Shown piece after piece: positions 33,453 to 41,911 of a stretch of 64,000 nucleotides of DNA; positions within the stretch are counted from its first letter, which is position 1, and every line of letters begins with the position of its first letter. A program made the translations under genes and the position numbers. Below the pieces are notes generated by a model. The model was not told the DNA's origin, ran no database searches, and saw only the letters and a program-made list of their open reading frames with translations. This stretch comes from Nitrospira sp. (GTDB lineage: Bacteria; Nitrospirota; Nitrospiria; Nitrospirales; Nitrospiraceae): NCBI GenBank assembly GCA_024760525.1, contig CP060499.1:1798001-1862000 (forward strand). Direction: 5' to 3'.

Positions 33453-36080
33453 GTGGCCACGAAGAAACGCGTCGCGCTCTATCGGCGACTTCCTGAAATC
33501 TATCGTATCAAGGATGGCGATCTTTCGAAGCTCTATCTGGCCAACGGCCAACCGATGCCTGCCTATCAGCTCCGTGACTACCTCACACCGGTCGAGGACA
33601 TGTTTTCTGCGATCCATGAAAACATCGAATCGCTCTATCATGATCTCTTCATTGAAACCTGCGATCCCTGGGTCATTCCCTACATCGGTGACCTGTTGGG
33701 AACCACCCATCTGTCCGGCGATCCATGGACGCTCCGTGCCGATGTCGCCGATACGATCGCACTCCGGAGACGCAAGGGAACGTTGGGCGCCATCGAACTG
33801 CTCGCCTATATCCTCACGAAATGGGGAGTCCATTCGGTGGAATTGTTCGAAAAGATGGTGTGGAATCAGCACCTCAATCATCAGCGACCTGATGAAGGTG
33901 GAATTCCTCCCTATTCGCTCCCGACCGTTCGTCCTTCGACACCCATTCGAGGAGGGACCGTCTCCTTACGAGACCCTTCCTTACTTGCGCAGCTGAATAC
34001 ACCATTCGATCCCTTTGCCCATGTGGGGGAGGTCAAGCCACCGGAGATCGGGCACGTGAGCCACAACCTGCCCAACCTGGCGATTTACCTGTGGCGACTC
34101 AAAGATTACCGTCTTGGCGTGACGAAGCCGTTGGCAGAAAAAGTGACCCCGTCGCTGGGCGCCCCTCGGGTCGTCCGTGTGAATGCGTGTGATATTCCGG
34201 TCAATACGCTCTCGACGCCCTACGTCAAGCCGATCAATACGCCCGCCGGCAGGCCGGTGACACTTTTCAATACGAACAGGATCGGCCTTTTTGCCGAAGG
34301 GAGAACCGGCATGGCTGCACTCAACCTTTCTGCGATCGCCCCGCGTATATCCAGTGCCGATCAGGTACCAGGGCCTATTCCCCCGGCGCGGATTTCCGAT
34401 TATGACATCGCCGAACAGTATGACGATTCGCTTGCCTCTCCAAATCCGGCCCCGCTCCAATTGTTTGCCGATGCTTCATTCACTGCTCCACAGGAATATG
34501 TCTCCGTCGAGTCCTATGATCCGGCCTTCAATGTGGCTGTTCCTGAGGATGATTTGAAATCGTACCAGCTTTCCGATGTCGGCTTGCAACTGCATCTTCC
34601 CGACCCGACGTTTCCCGGTGAAGTGTGGCCCCATACGGCACTGCCCAGATTTTGGACCATACGAGGTGAGAATCTCTGCGCCTGGGAGCGTGGGCTGAAT
34701 CCGCCGCTGGCCGATCGTGAGATTGCCGTTGATCCTTTCCATGGACGACTCTGTATCGGAGTTTCGGATGATACGAGGGCGGACGCGCTCGTGCAGGATT
34801 TGCTGCTGACCTATACCTATGGTGCCGTCGGACCGGTGGGCGCGCACCCGGTCTCATACCCCCCGCTGCCGAAGGAGTTCGATCCGGCACAACCATTGAT
34901 TGATTACAAAGACGTGGTGCTGCGCAATCCGGCAAAGCAGCTCCAAGCGGTCCTAAAAACAGCTCTCGAAGATGCACGCACTGCGGCGGCAGGCGGGACT
35001 CCCAAGGCCGCGATCGTCATCGAGATCAAGGACAGCCGTACGCACTCGCTGGACATCGATCTGCTGAACGCGGCGGATCTCAATAGCGAATTGGGGCGGA
35101 GTATTCTGCTGACATGCCCGTTGATCATACGGGCGGCCGATGGAGAACGTCCCGTGATCGAACTGGCGCGACCGCTCGCGTTCCGGCCGGCGAAAGTCGT
35201 CGGTGCCGATGCCGCGGAACAGGCGACGCTCGATGCACAAATGGAGGCGTTGTTCGTCAGGCTGGAAGGACTCTATCTCGCGCGCGGGCTGAATTTTGCG
35301 GCCGGGCAGCCGTTGATTGCGCGTGCCGCCTTGAACAAACTCGAGGTCATGAGTTGCACGCTCGATCCGGGTGGATTTCGCTATTTTAATGGAAATCGCG
35401 CGCCGCTGCTTCCGGGAATGAACCTCAAAGAACCCTATGGATTTTCCGCAGCCGCGGAAGAGCTCGCGTTCAAACAGACGCCGGAAATCATTCTGCAGCG
35501 GTCGATCTCCGGAGCCATCCTTACCGATGAGGGATACAACCTCTGCCTTGCCGACTCGATCATCGAATCCATCCCTGTGACAATCGGTTTGAAGGTGTTT
35601 TCCTTTGCGATCACGAGTGCCACGAATCCGGCTACGGGCTATGCCGGGGCCACAACCGTCCGAAACCTGACGGTCCTTGGCCGAGTCCGAACCCTCAGTG
35701 CGGAAGGAGCCGGAGATATTTTTACAGGCGTCGTCGAAGTGTTCGATCAGCAGCGCGGGTGTTTGAAGTATTGCTATTTTGCGGATGATACGGGAAGTCC
35801 ACCGCCGCCCGACGAGGTCAAAAACCGCTTGCCCCCACACTTTGCCTGTGTCTCCGGCCCGGACGCGCGGCTCATTTTTACGAGTGAATACTTTGGTGAT
35901 CCTGCCTATTGCCAGCTTTCACTCGAATGTGACCCTCGTATTCTCGAAGAGGGTGTCGACAACGATCAAATGGGAGCATTCAATTTTCTGCTTGAGGCGC
36001 ACAAGTGGCGCAACTTGAAGATACGATTTCGTGAGTTTATGCCGGTCGGGATCAGACCGATTTTGATCCCCGTCAGTTAA
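33453..36080 (+). CDS. gpI-like tail/baseplate protein with long C-terminal extension
   Basis: An 875-aa protein with a GTG start one base after the preceding stop. Residues 1-150 are the phage tail protein I-like domain (YRRLPEIYRIKDGDLSKLYL, WVIPYIGDLLGTT, ALRRRKGTLGAIELLAYILT, KWGVHSVELFEKM). The remaining ~700 residues are beta-rich and not recognised. They include a segment with repeated short strands (about 580-800) that could be a solenoid. In known eCIS the homologue links the wedge to peripheral fibres. Length is well above that of a simple gpI (about 200 aa). Confidence 0.8.
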   Translation: MATKKRVALYRRLPEIYRIKDGDLSKLYLANGQPMPAYQLRDYLTPVEDMFSAIHENIESLYHDLFIETCDPWVIPYIGDLLGTTHLSGDPWTLRADVADTIALRRRKGTLGAIELLAYILTKWGVHSVELFEKMVWNQHLNHQRPDEGGIPPYSLPTVRPSTPIRGGTVSLRDPSLLAQLNTPFDPFAHVGEVKPPEIGHVSHNLPNLAIYLWRLKDYRLGVTKPLAEKVTPSLGAPRVVRVNACDIPVNTLSTPYVKPINTPAGRPVTLFNTNRIGLFAEGRTGMAALNLSAIAPRISSADQVPGPIPPARISDYDIAEQYDDSLASPNPAPLQLFADASFTAPQEYVSVESYDPAFNVAVPEDDLKSYQLSDVGLQLHLPDPTFPGEVWPHTALPRFWTIRGENLCAWERGLNPPLADREIAVDPFHGRLCIGVSDDTRADALVQDLLLTYTYGAVGPVGAHPVSYPPLPKEFDPAQPLIDYKDVVLRNPAKQLQAVLKTALEDARTAAAGGTPKAAIVIEIKDSRTHSLDIDLLNAADLNSELGRSILLTCPLIIRAADGERPVIELARPLAFRPAKVVGADAAEQATLDAQMEALFVRLEGLYLARGLNFAAGQPLIARAALNKLEVMSCTLDPGGFRYFNGNRAPLLPGMNLKEPYGFSAAAEELAFKQTPEIILQRSISGAILTDEGYNLCLADSIIESIPVTIGLKVFSFAITSATNPATGYAGATTVRNLTVLGRVRTLSAEGAGDIFTGVVEVFDQQRGCLKYCYFADDTGSPPPPDEVKNRLPPHFACVSGPDARLIFTSEYFGDPAYCQLSLECDPRILEEGVDNDQMGAFNFLLEAHKWRNLKIRFREFMPVGIRPILIPVS

Positions 36081-36091
36081 AGGAGGCATGG

Positions 36092-39000
36092 ATGAGAGGC
36101 GATTTTTCCGCATGGAATAAGGATACATCTCACAATTTCCGTGGCACGCTCCACCAGCAAGGCCGTGTCTTGCTCGATCGGGACTGGAACGCGCAAACCG
36201 AGATCATGGGCGAATGGCAGCAGCTTGCCGCGCGTGATGCGTTCGGGGCCGGAGTTGCGGCGGTTCCGGCGGATGAACCGCTCAGTTTTAAGATCACCAA
36301 AGCCGAGATAACGGGCGGTCAGGTCAAAGTTTCTCTGAACAAGGGACGGGTGTGGGCGGATGGACTCCTCGCCGAACTGAAAAGAGACGAAGAGCCTCCC
36401 GCGCTCCCGACCGGAGTCGACGCGATCCGGACTGCGGGCTATCTTGGCCCGCCGATTCAACCTGCTCCGCTACCGGGCGCTGCGCCTGCAATCGGTGATC
36501 GCGACGCGGTAATTCTGGAAGCGTGGCTCGAGGAACTGAGCGCCTTTCAGAATCCTGGTCTGCTGATCGAACCGGCTCTTGGAGGAGTGGATACGACCGA
36601 GCGTGTCCAGACTTCGTTTCGTGTTCGGCTCTACCGTATGGCCGTCGATGATACGTGCGATTCTATTATTGGCGCGCTGAAAGACGATTTCGGAAACAAG
36701 GGCAAGCTCATCGTCGAGCTGAAACCTACGACGGCGAGTGACGGCGATTGCCCGGTGGTCGAGGAAGGCGGCTATACGGGGTTTGAGCATCGTCTCTATC
36801 GCATTGAAATTGCCGACACGGATAAACCCGCACCCCAGGCCCACTTTAAGTGGTCGCACGTGAATGGAGGGCTTGTCGGGACAGGAGATTTTGACGCGGT
36901 TGACAAAACCGTCACGCTCTTCGGGAATAAGAACGCGATCGTGTATTCCGGATCGAACAATTTCTATCTTGAAGCGCTCGATCATGATCCGCTGCTCGGT
37001 TGCTGGAAAGTCGTGTATGGCGCCAAGGTCGCGCTTGCCAACGATAATACCCTGACGCTGCCTGACCCTGTCGTGACACCGGGCGATATCTATAAGGGCG
37101 TGATTCCGTCCGCTCCGGCGAAGGGCAAGCGATTTTTCCGCCTCTGGAATGGGATCGAGCGTGTCGAGGATTTTAAGACGAAGAAGGATCTCCCGGACAA
37201 TCTTGGCATTCAAGTCACATTTGAACCTGAAGCCGTTGGCAAATATACCCCATCTGATTTCTGGACGTTCGAGGCACGGGCGGCTGGAATCGGTAACCCG
37301 CTGGTTCTGGTTGGGATTCCCGGTCCGATGCCTGCCGATCCGATCACGCCGGTTCCGCCGCAGGGCATCTTCTACCACCGGGTGCCCCTCGCAGAAATAC
37401 ACTGGACCGGCAATATTGTCACCGGCGACGACATAGAAGACTGCCGCCGCCCTTTTCAACCCCTGACCAAACTTCGTGGCTGCTGCATATACCGTGTCGG
37501 CGACGGGATTCATTCACATGGCGATTTTGTCAAAGTCCAAGCGGCCATCGATGCGCTACCCGCCAAAGGCGGCACCGTCTGTGTGTTGAACGGTATCTAT
37601 GACGAAAGTATTCTGATCGATGAACGGGTCGGAATTCGTATCCATGGTTGCGGCCCGGGCGCACGCATTCGTGCCGTCTCCGATAATGCGGCTCCTCAGC
37701 CGGCATTCATGATTAAAAACTCGGACACCGTCGCGATTGAAGACCTCGCAATCGAATCCGGCCCGCGCAGTGCCGTGCAAATCGATAACGCCCGTCACGT
37801 CGCGGTTCGTCGGTGCTTTGTGCAGATGCGCGACCTGCCCACGATTTGGCAAGCGATCTATTCGCGAGCAGACGATGTCCTGATCGACTCCAATATCATC
37901 GAAGTCCTGCCGCGCGGAGGAGCCGTGCCCGCACCAACCATCCCGCCGAAATCGGGCAGCCCGGGATCACCGGCGAGTGTCAACACCCCGCCGGGGCCGA
38001 TCACCGTGGGAGCTGCCACGCGCGGTGGCATCCAACTCGCCGGCGGTTCGGATCGTGTTCGCATCATTGATAACCTGATTCAAGGCGGCATCTGGAACGG
38101 CATTACCTTAGGCAGCTTGGCCAAAGTGGGTGGTGACGGCGGCGACGTCCCTGATGATCCGGAACAACCCGACCCCTGTGATCCCTGCAAACCTGTCGAT
38201 ACGACCGATGACGACAACCCGGACGGTAGTCCGCCGAAATTTGTCTCGGCGGGGGATTTGTATGATGTTGAAATTGCGGGGAATCGCATCACCGATATGG
38301 GAACCAATGGTATCGGCGTCGTACGGTTTTTTGACATTGTGAATCGCGGGGATTTGATCGGCGTGCATAACCTGCATATCTACGATAATTTCATCACCCG
38401 CTGCATGCGCCGCGACATCGCGCCGGTTCGTAAATCGATGGAATGGCTTGTCGCGTATGGCGGCATCGTGCTCGCCAAAGTCAGTGACCTGCGCATCCTT
38501 CGCAATGAAATCATCAACAATGGCCGCCATCATCTGTTCCCCATTTGCGGGGTCTACGCCATATTCGTGCAAGGCCTGCAACTTGATGACAACCGCATCC
38601 TCAATAACGGCAGCCGCAGTCTGGAACCGGTCGATAACGCACAGGTCGGCATACGCGGCGGCGTGCATGTTTGGCTGATTCTCCCTTCGCTGGATACCAC
38701 GACCGAAACGAACTCATTCTCGTCATTCAAGCGCAATTCCTCGTTTATCGACGGTCCGATCACAGCCATGCTGCGCGATAATCTGATTGTGGCTCCGCTT
38801 GGGCGCGCGGTCACGTTTTTCGCGCTGGGCTCCGTCATGGTCGGCCGCAATCGCTTGGTCACCGAAGGAACGACCGGGAAAGGTCTTGATCTACTCGCAA
38901 CGACCGTCCTCATTGGAAATCTGGGCATCAGCAATGAATGGACTCTGGGTCTGCTTTTGGTGCTGATCCTGATACGGACGGGAAAACTACCTGATGCTTT

Positions 39001-39490
39001 GAAGGGGCGGGAATGCGAGTTGGCGAGGAACTTGGGACTGATCAACGTCTCGACACAACCACCCTCGCTCTGGCCGCCGCTGATGCGCAAATGGAACAGC
39101 GGGAAAACACTGTTTACGGAGAATCAGGTCACATTCGATGTGTCGGAAGACCCGTTTGCCTTCGCCCTCAGTTCAGTCGCAATATTTTCTCTTGATGATC
39201 TGGGGTTCACCGATAATCAGTGTGAGATCAACTCGACGAATTTCTTCGTCTTGACGGACGTCGTGCTTGGTGCCGGCAGCGTGCGGGTCGCCGACAATCG
39301 GCTTTCTGAAACATGGCTCCGCGCATTGTTCTCCGGCTGGTCGATCGGCGGCATGAACACAACGACGGACAATCAGGCTACCCACTGCCTGCGGGCTCAG
39401 GCGTTCTTGCCGAATATGCTCGTATTCAAGGACAATCTGTCTCTCGTCGAAGCCTTCTGTCCAGGCGTATGCGGCCGCGATCAAGGCTAG
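36092..39490 (+). CDS. DUF6519 and right-handed beta-helix protein (fibre/baseplate periphery)
   Basis: An 1132-aa protein. The N-terminus (MRGDFSAWNKDTSHNFRGTL, HQQGRVLLDRDWNAQTEIMG) is the DUF6519 signature found in eCIS and phage baseplate clusters. A central region (FVKVQAAIDALPAKGGTVCV, IRIHGCGPGARIRAV, then repeated short NxI/DNxI strands such as VLIDSNIIEV, VRIIDNLIQGGIWNGITL, DVEIAGNRITDMGTNGIGV) is a parallel beta-helix of the pectate-lyase/tailspike type. An Asp/Pro-rich insertion lies near residues 680-710. It probably acts as a receptor-binding or cell-wall-contacting element, replacing a classical tail fibre. A GGAGG site precedes the start. Confidence 0.8.
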   Translation: MRGDFSAWNKDTSHNFRGTLHQQGRVLLDRDWNAQTEIMGEWQQLAARDAFGAGVAAVPADEPLSFKITKAEITGGQVKVSLNKGRVWADGLLAELKRDEEPPALPTGVDAIRTAGYLGPPIQPAPLPGAAPAIGDRDAVILEAWLEELSAFQNPGLLIEPALGGVDTTERVQTSFRVRLYRMAVDDTCDSIIGALKDDFGNKGKLIVELKPTTASDGDCPVVEEGGYTGFEHRLYRIEIADTDKPAPQAHFKWSHVNGGLVGTGDFDAVDKTVTLFGNKNAIVYSGSNNFYLEALDHDPLLGCWKVVYGAKVALANDNTLTLPDPVVTPGDIYKGVIPSAPAKGKRFFRLWNGIERVEDFKTKKDLPDNLGIQVTFEPEAVGKYTPSDFWTFEARAAGIGNPLVLVGIPGPMPADPITPVPPQGIFYHRVPLAEIHWTGNIVTGDDIEDCRRPFQPLTKLRGCCIYRVGDGIHSHGDFVKVQAAIDALPAKGGTVCVLNGIYDESILIDERVGIRIHGCGPGARIRAVSDNAAPQPAFMIKNSDTVAIEDLAIESGPRSAVQIDNARHVAVRRCFVQMRDLPTIWQAIYSRADDVLIDSNIIEVLPRGGAVPAPTIPPKSGSPGSPASVNTPPGPITVGAATRGGIQLAGGSDRVRIIDNLIQGGIWNGITLGSLAKVGGDGGDVPDDPEQPDPCDPCKPVDTTDDDNPDGSPPKFVSAGDLYDVEIAGNRITDMGTNGIGVVRFFDIVNRGDLIGVHNLHIYDNFITRCMRRDIAPVRKSMEWLVAYGGIVLAKVSDLRILRNEIINNGRHHLFPICGVYAIFVQGLQLDDNRILNNGSRSLEPVDNAQVGIRGGVHVWLILPSLDTTTETNSFSSFKRNSSFIDGPITAMLRDNLIVAPLGRAVTFFALGSVMVGRNRLVTEGTTGKGLDLLATTVLIGNLGISNEWTLGLLLVLILIRTGKLPDALKGRECELARNLGLINVSTQPPSLWPPLMRKWNSGKTLFTENQVTFDVSEDPFAFALSSVAIFSLDDLGFTDNQCEINSTNFFVLTDVVLGAGSVRVADNRLSETWLRALFSGWSIGGMNTTTDNQATHCLRAQAFLPNMLVFKDNLSLVEAFCPGVCGRDQG

Positions 39491-39535
39491 ACGCCGGCCG
39501 ATCGGCTACGTCGGACTCGCAACAGGAGATCTACC

Positions 39536-40468
39536 ATGAACGATCAAGCGCAAAAGAATCAACGTCCTGAATTTCTTGCCGGAGAACCGACGGCCGAAGC
39601 GATACGAAAACAATTTCTCGACGCTCCCCTGGCTGCGGCGCGACAGCCCGCCATCAACCTCGGACTCGAGGTGCTGGCTTTTATGGCCGCGCTTCCGGAT
39701 GCCTTTGTCGCGTCTGAGGAGCGGGAACTCAATCGATTGTCGAGGACCGTTGAGCGGGACAATGATCCTCGCATGGAACGGCTGAAAGTCTCCATTGCAC
39801 GGGCCACGGAATTACGCACGACCAGTCAACAAGGAAAAGCACGCATCGACCGGACCTTGGTCGCATTATCCGGAGAGGGTACTGTATTCCATGGTTTTGT
39901 CTCGGATATTGCGTTTGCGCCTCAAAAAGGACTGACGGTACGACTGACGGCCGCTCGCGACGGCGACAAAGGCGAGACATTTGCATCAACCACCACCAAT
40001 GCCGATGGTTATTTCAGTATTCCTTTCGACCGGCCGTCCGGCAAGATCCGAAAGGGGCGACCCTCAGAACCGAACGTCAAAAGCTCCGAGCGGATGGCGG
40101 AAAAGCTGTCCCGCAAGACTGCCTCAGCCGCAACAGCGGGTGATGGCAACGAAGTTCTTGCGCGGGTTGAAATCCTCGATGCCAAGGGCGTCGTCATTCA
40201 TGAAGATCCAGTACCCCTCGTCGTCAATGCGGGCACGGTCTATCGAGAGTACGTCATCGAGCCTAAGGAGGGCACGAATGACAGGGCACGGTACGCCGGT
40301 AATCCAGCGACACGCGAATTTCACGATACGCAGAATCTCACCAAACGTTGTCGGTTCGACGCGGTCAAGTCCAGTGGGCCGATCTATTTCGGTAGTTCCG
40401 CGGAGGCGGAAAAGGCCGGCTACCATCATTGTGCCTACTGTTTCGGCAAGACGAAGTCGAAGCGGTAA
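39536..40468 (+). CDS. eCIS-operon protein with carboxypeptidase-regulatory-like and Ada-like Zn-binding parts
   Basis: A 310-aa protein. It has an N-terminal helical part (to about 120) and a beta-sandwich of the CarboxypepD_reg type (FHGFVSDIAFAPQKGLTVRL, TTTNADGYFSIPFDRPSGKI). The C-terminal ~50 residues (ATREFHDTQNLTKRCRF, SSGPIYFGSSAEAEKAGYHH, CAYCFG) match the Ada-like metal-binding motif: FH...C, then F.S..EA...GY..C..C. That motif occurs in nucleases and DNA-binding proteins. It lies between the fibre gene and the DUF4157 array with a GGAGATCT site before the ATG. It could be a cargo-loading adaptor; the function is unknown. Confidence 0.7.
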   Translation: MNDQAQKNQRPEFLAGEPTAEAIRKQFLDAPLAAARQPAINLGLEVLAFMAALPDAFVASEERELNRLSRTVERDNDPRMERLKVSIARATELRTTSQQGKARIDRTLVALSGEGTVFHGFVSDIAFAPQKGLTVRLTAARDGDKGETFASTTTNADGYFSIPFDRPSGKIRKGRPSEPNVKSSERMAEKLSRKTASAATAGDGNEVLARVEILDAKGVVIHEDPVPLVVNAGTVYREYVIEPKEGTNDRARYAGNPATREFHDTQNLTKRCRFDAVKSSGPIYFGSSAEAEKAGYHHCAYCFGKTKSKR

Positions 40469-40511
40469 CGGATCATAGGCGATCTAAGCCGGCGAAGGTG
40501 GAGCCGAAGGC

Positions 40512-41879
40512 ATGAGAGCGGCAGCTGCGATACACGCCTCCGATAGCCGTACGATGCATCACGCTGTTCGAAGCCACATTTGGGACGCGACTGACCATAG
40601 TCTACCTTCCCGCCCTTTTGGAGAAGTGCCCATCCATCGAAAAACTTCCTGCGCCTGCGGCGGCGGGTGTCCGACATGTCAGGCGAAATCCGCCGATCTA
40701 AAGGTCTCCCAGCCTAACGATGCCGCCGAGATCGAAGCCGATCGGATTGCGGATCAGGTGATGTCGGCATCAGGGCATTCTCCAGTGAAGGGCGCATGGC
40801 CGCGTATCCAACGTTTCTCAGATCAATCGGATGGGCAGACGGATGTGACTCATGCCAAGGTCGGTCACGTCCTTGCCGGCGGCGGCAGACCGCTCGATCA
40901 ATCGCTGCAGCGGGACATGGAACAGCGCTTTGGTCATGATTTTTCACGAGTACGAGTACATACCGATGCTGCTGCCGAACAATCTGCGCGGGACTTGAAT
41001 GCCCATGCCTATACGGCAGGTCACAATATTGTTTTTGGGGCAGGGCAATATAGGCCCAGTATGGATGCCGGTCGGCGATTACTCGCGCACGAGCTGACCC
41101 ATGTTGTGCAGCAGTCCAACGCTTCGCCGCTTACCCGACGCCGTCTTGATTCCGGAGTTGAACATGGTCGTGAGACTGCCGCACGTAACGCCGAATCGCC
41201 GACGACCGGCAACCTACAGATCTCGAGGCTTAAAACAGCGGATACATCGTCTGGTCTTGTTCAGCGGAGCGTTGTGCGTGACCATGTATCGTGTCAGCAG
41301 AATGGGTTGACGAATCCAAATCTTACAGGGGATGAAGTTGTTGCTGCTTTGGAGGCGGCGGATGCGGAAGCTATTAGGCTGGCGTTACGGGCGGAACTGT
41401 TGCTTGAAGCACATCTGCTGTTTGCTCGTGCGGGCGAACCTGTTGATCCGGATTTTGATGTGATCTTGCAGGAAGAGTTGGGCTTAACACTCACCAATCG
41501 GGCACATTTCTCACTTGTCGAACAACAAAGGGATCGCTTCCGGCGGGTGCGCGAAACCCTGGAGAGTGGCTATCTTCGTTACATATGTCGTGGCGGCACT
41601 GTGAGTCTCGTGGGATGCGCGACAGGAACATGTGGAGCTGATTTTGCTTTTTCATGCCCCGGTAATCGTTTAGTCGTTCTATGCCAGGCATTTTGGGACG
41701 ACCCAACAGAGCAAGCTGCGACAATTTTGCATGAACCATTCCATATCTGGTTTCATATGGCACGCCATGCCCCAAATGCGCTGAGACGAGCGGACGCAAC
41801 ATGCTTCGAAGCCTTTGCAAGGCGCCTGGCCGGAGAAGACGTCGCCCATATCTCATGCGCGGGTCATACGGCTGGATGA
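40512..41879 (+). CDS. DUF4157 eCIS cargo protein 1, metallopeptidase-like C-terminus
   Basis: A 455-aa protein. The Cys-rich leader SCACGGGCPTCQAKS (about residues 47-61) is followed by the helix DAAEIEADRIADQVMS. The DUF4157 domain spans about 115-200 (GGGRPLDQSLQRDMEQRFGH, AHAYTAGHNIVFG, LAHELTHVVQQS; the HELTH is itself HEXXH-like). The C-terminal module contains ILHEPFHIWFHMARH near residue 406 and RADATCFEAFARRLAG. These resemble the HEXXH and downstream NADxYE/FA region of M35-type (Asp-zincin) peptidases. It is probably an eCIS effector or cargo. The C-terminal module uses more A/T-ending codons than the leader. Confidence 0.82.
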   Translation: MRAAAAIHASDSRTMHHAVRSHIWDATDHSLPSRPFGEVPIHRKTSCACGGGCPTCQAKSADLKVSQPNDAAEIEADRIADQVMSASGHSPVKGAWPRIQRFSDQSDGQTDVTHAKVGHVLAGGGRPLDQSLQRDMEQRFGHDFSRVRVHTDAAAEQSARDLNAHAYTAGHNIVFGAGQYRPSMDAGRRLLAHELTHVVQQSNASPLTRRRLDSGVEHGRETAARNAESPTTGNLQISRLKTADTSSGLVQRSVVRDHVSCQQNGLTNPNLTGDEVVAALEAADAEAIRLALRAELLLEAHLLFARAGEPVDPDFDVILQEELGLTLTNRAHFSLVEQQRDRFRRVRETLESGYLRYICRGGTVSLVGCATGTCGADFAFSCPGNRLVVLCQAFWDDPTEQAATILHEPFHIWFHMARHAPNALRRADATCFEAFARRLAGEDVAHISCAGHTAG

Positions 41880-41911
41880 GGGCGTCGTTTCATCATGGGA
41901 GTGGTCAATAG

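Noticed and set aside
36470..37513. 347-codon - strand ORF inside the beta-helix gene
   Set aside because: Shadow frame of the DUF6519/beta-helix protein; no independent start signal or domain.
15933..40468. Prophage or type VI secretion interpretation of the contractile cluster
   Set aside because: No capsid, portal, terminase, integrase or lysis genes and no TssJ/L/M-type membrane complex; presence of DUF4255, Afp15-like ATPase, Afp7-like adaptor and DUF4157 genes fits eCIS.
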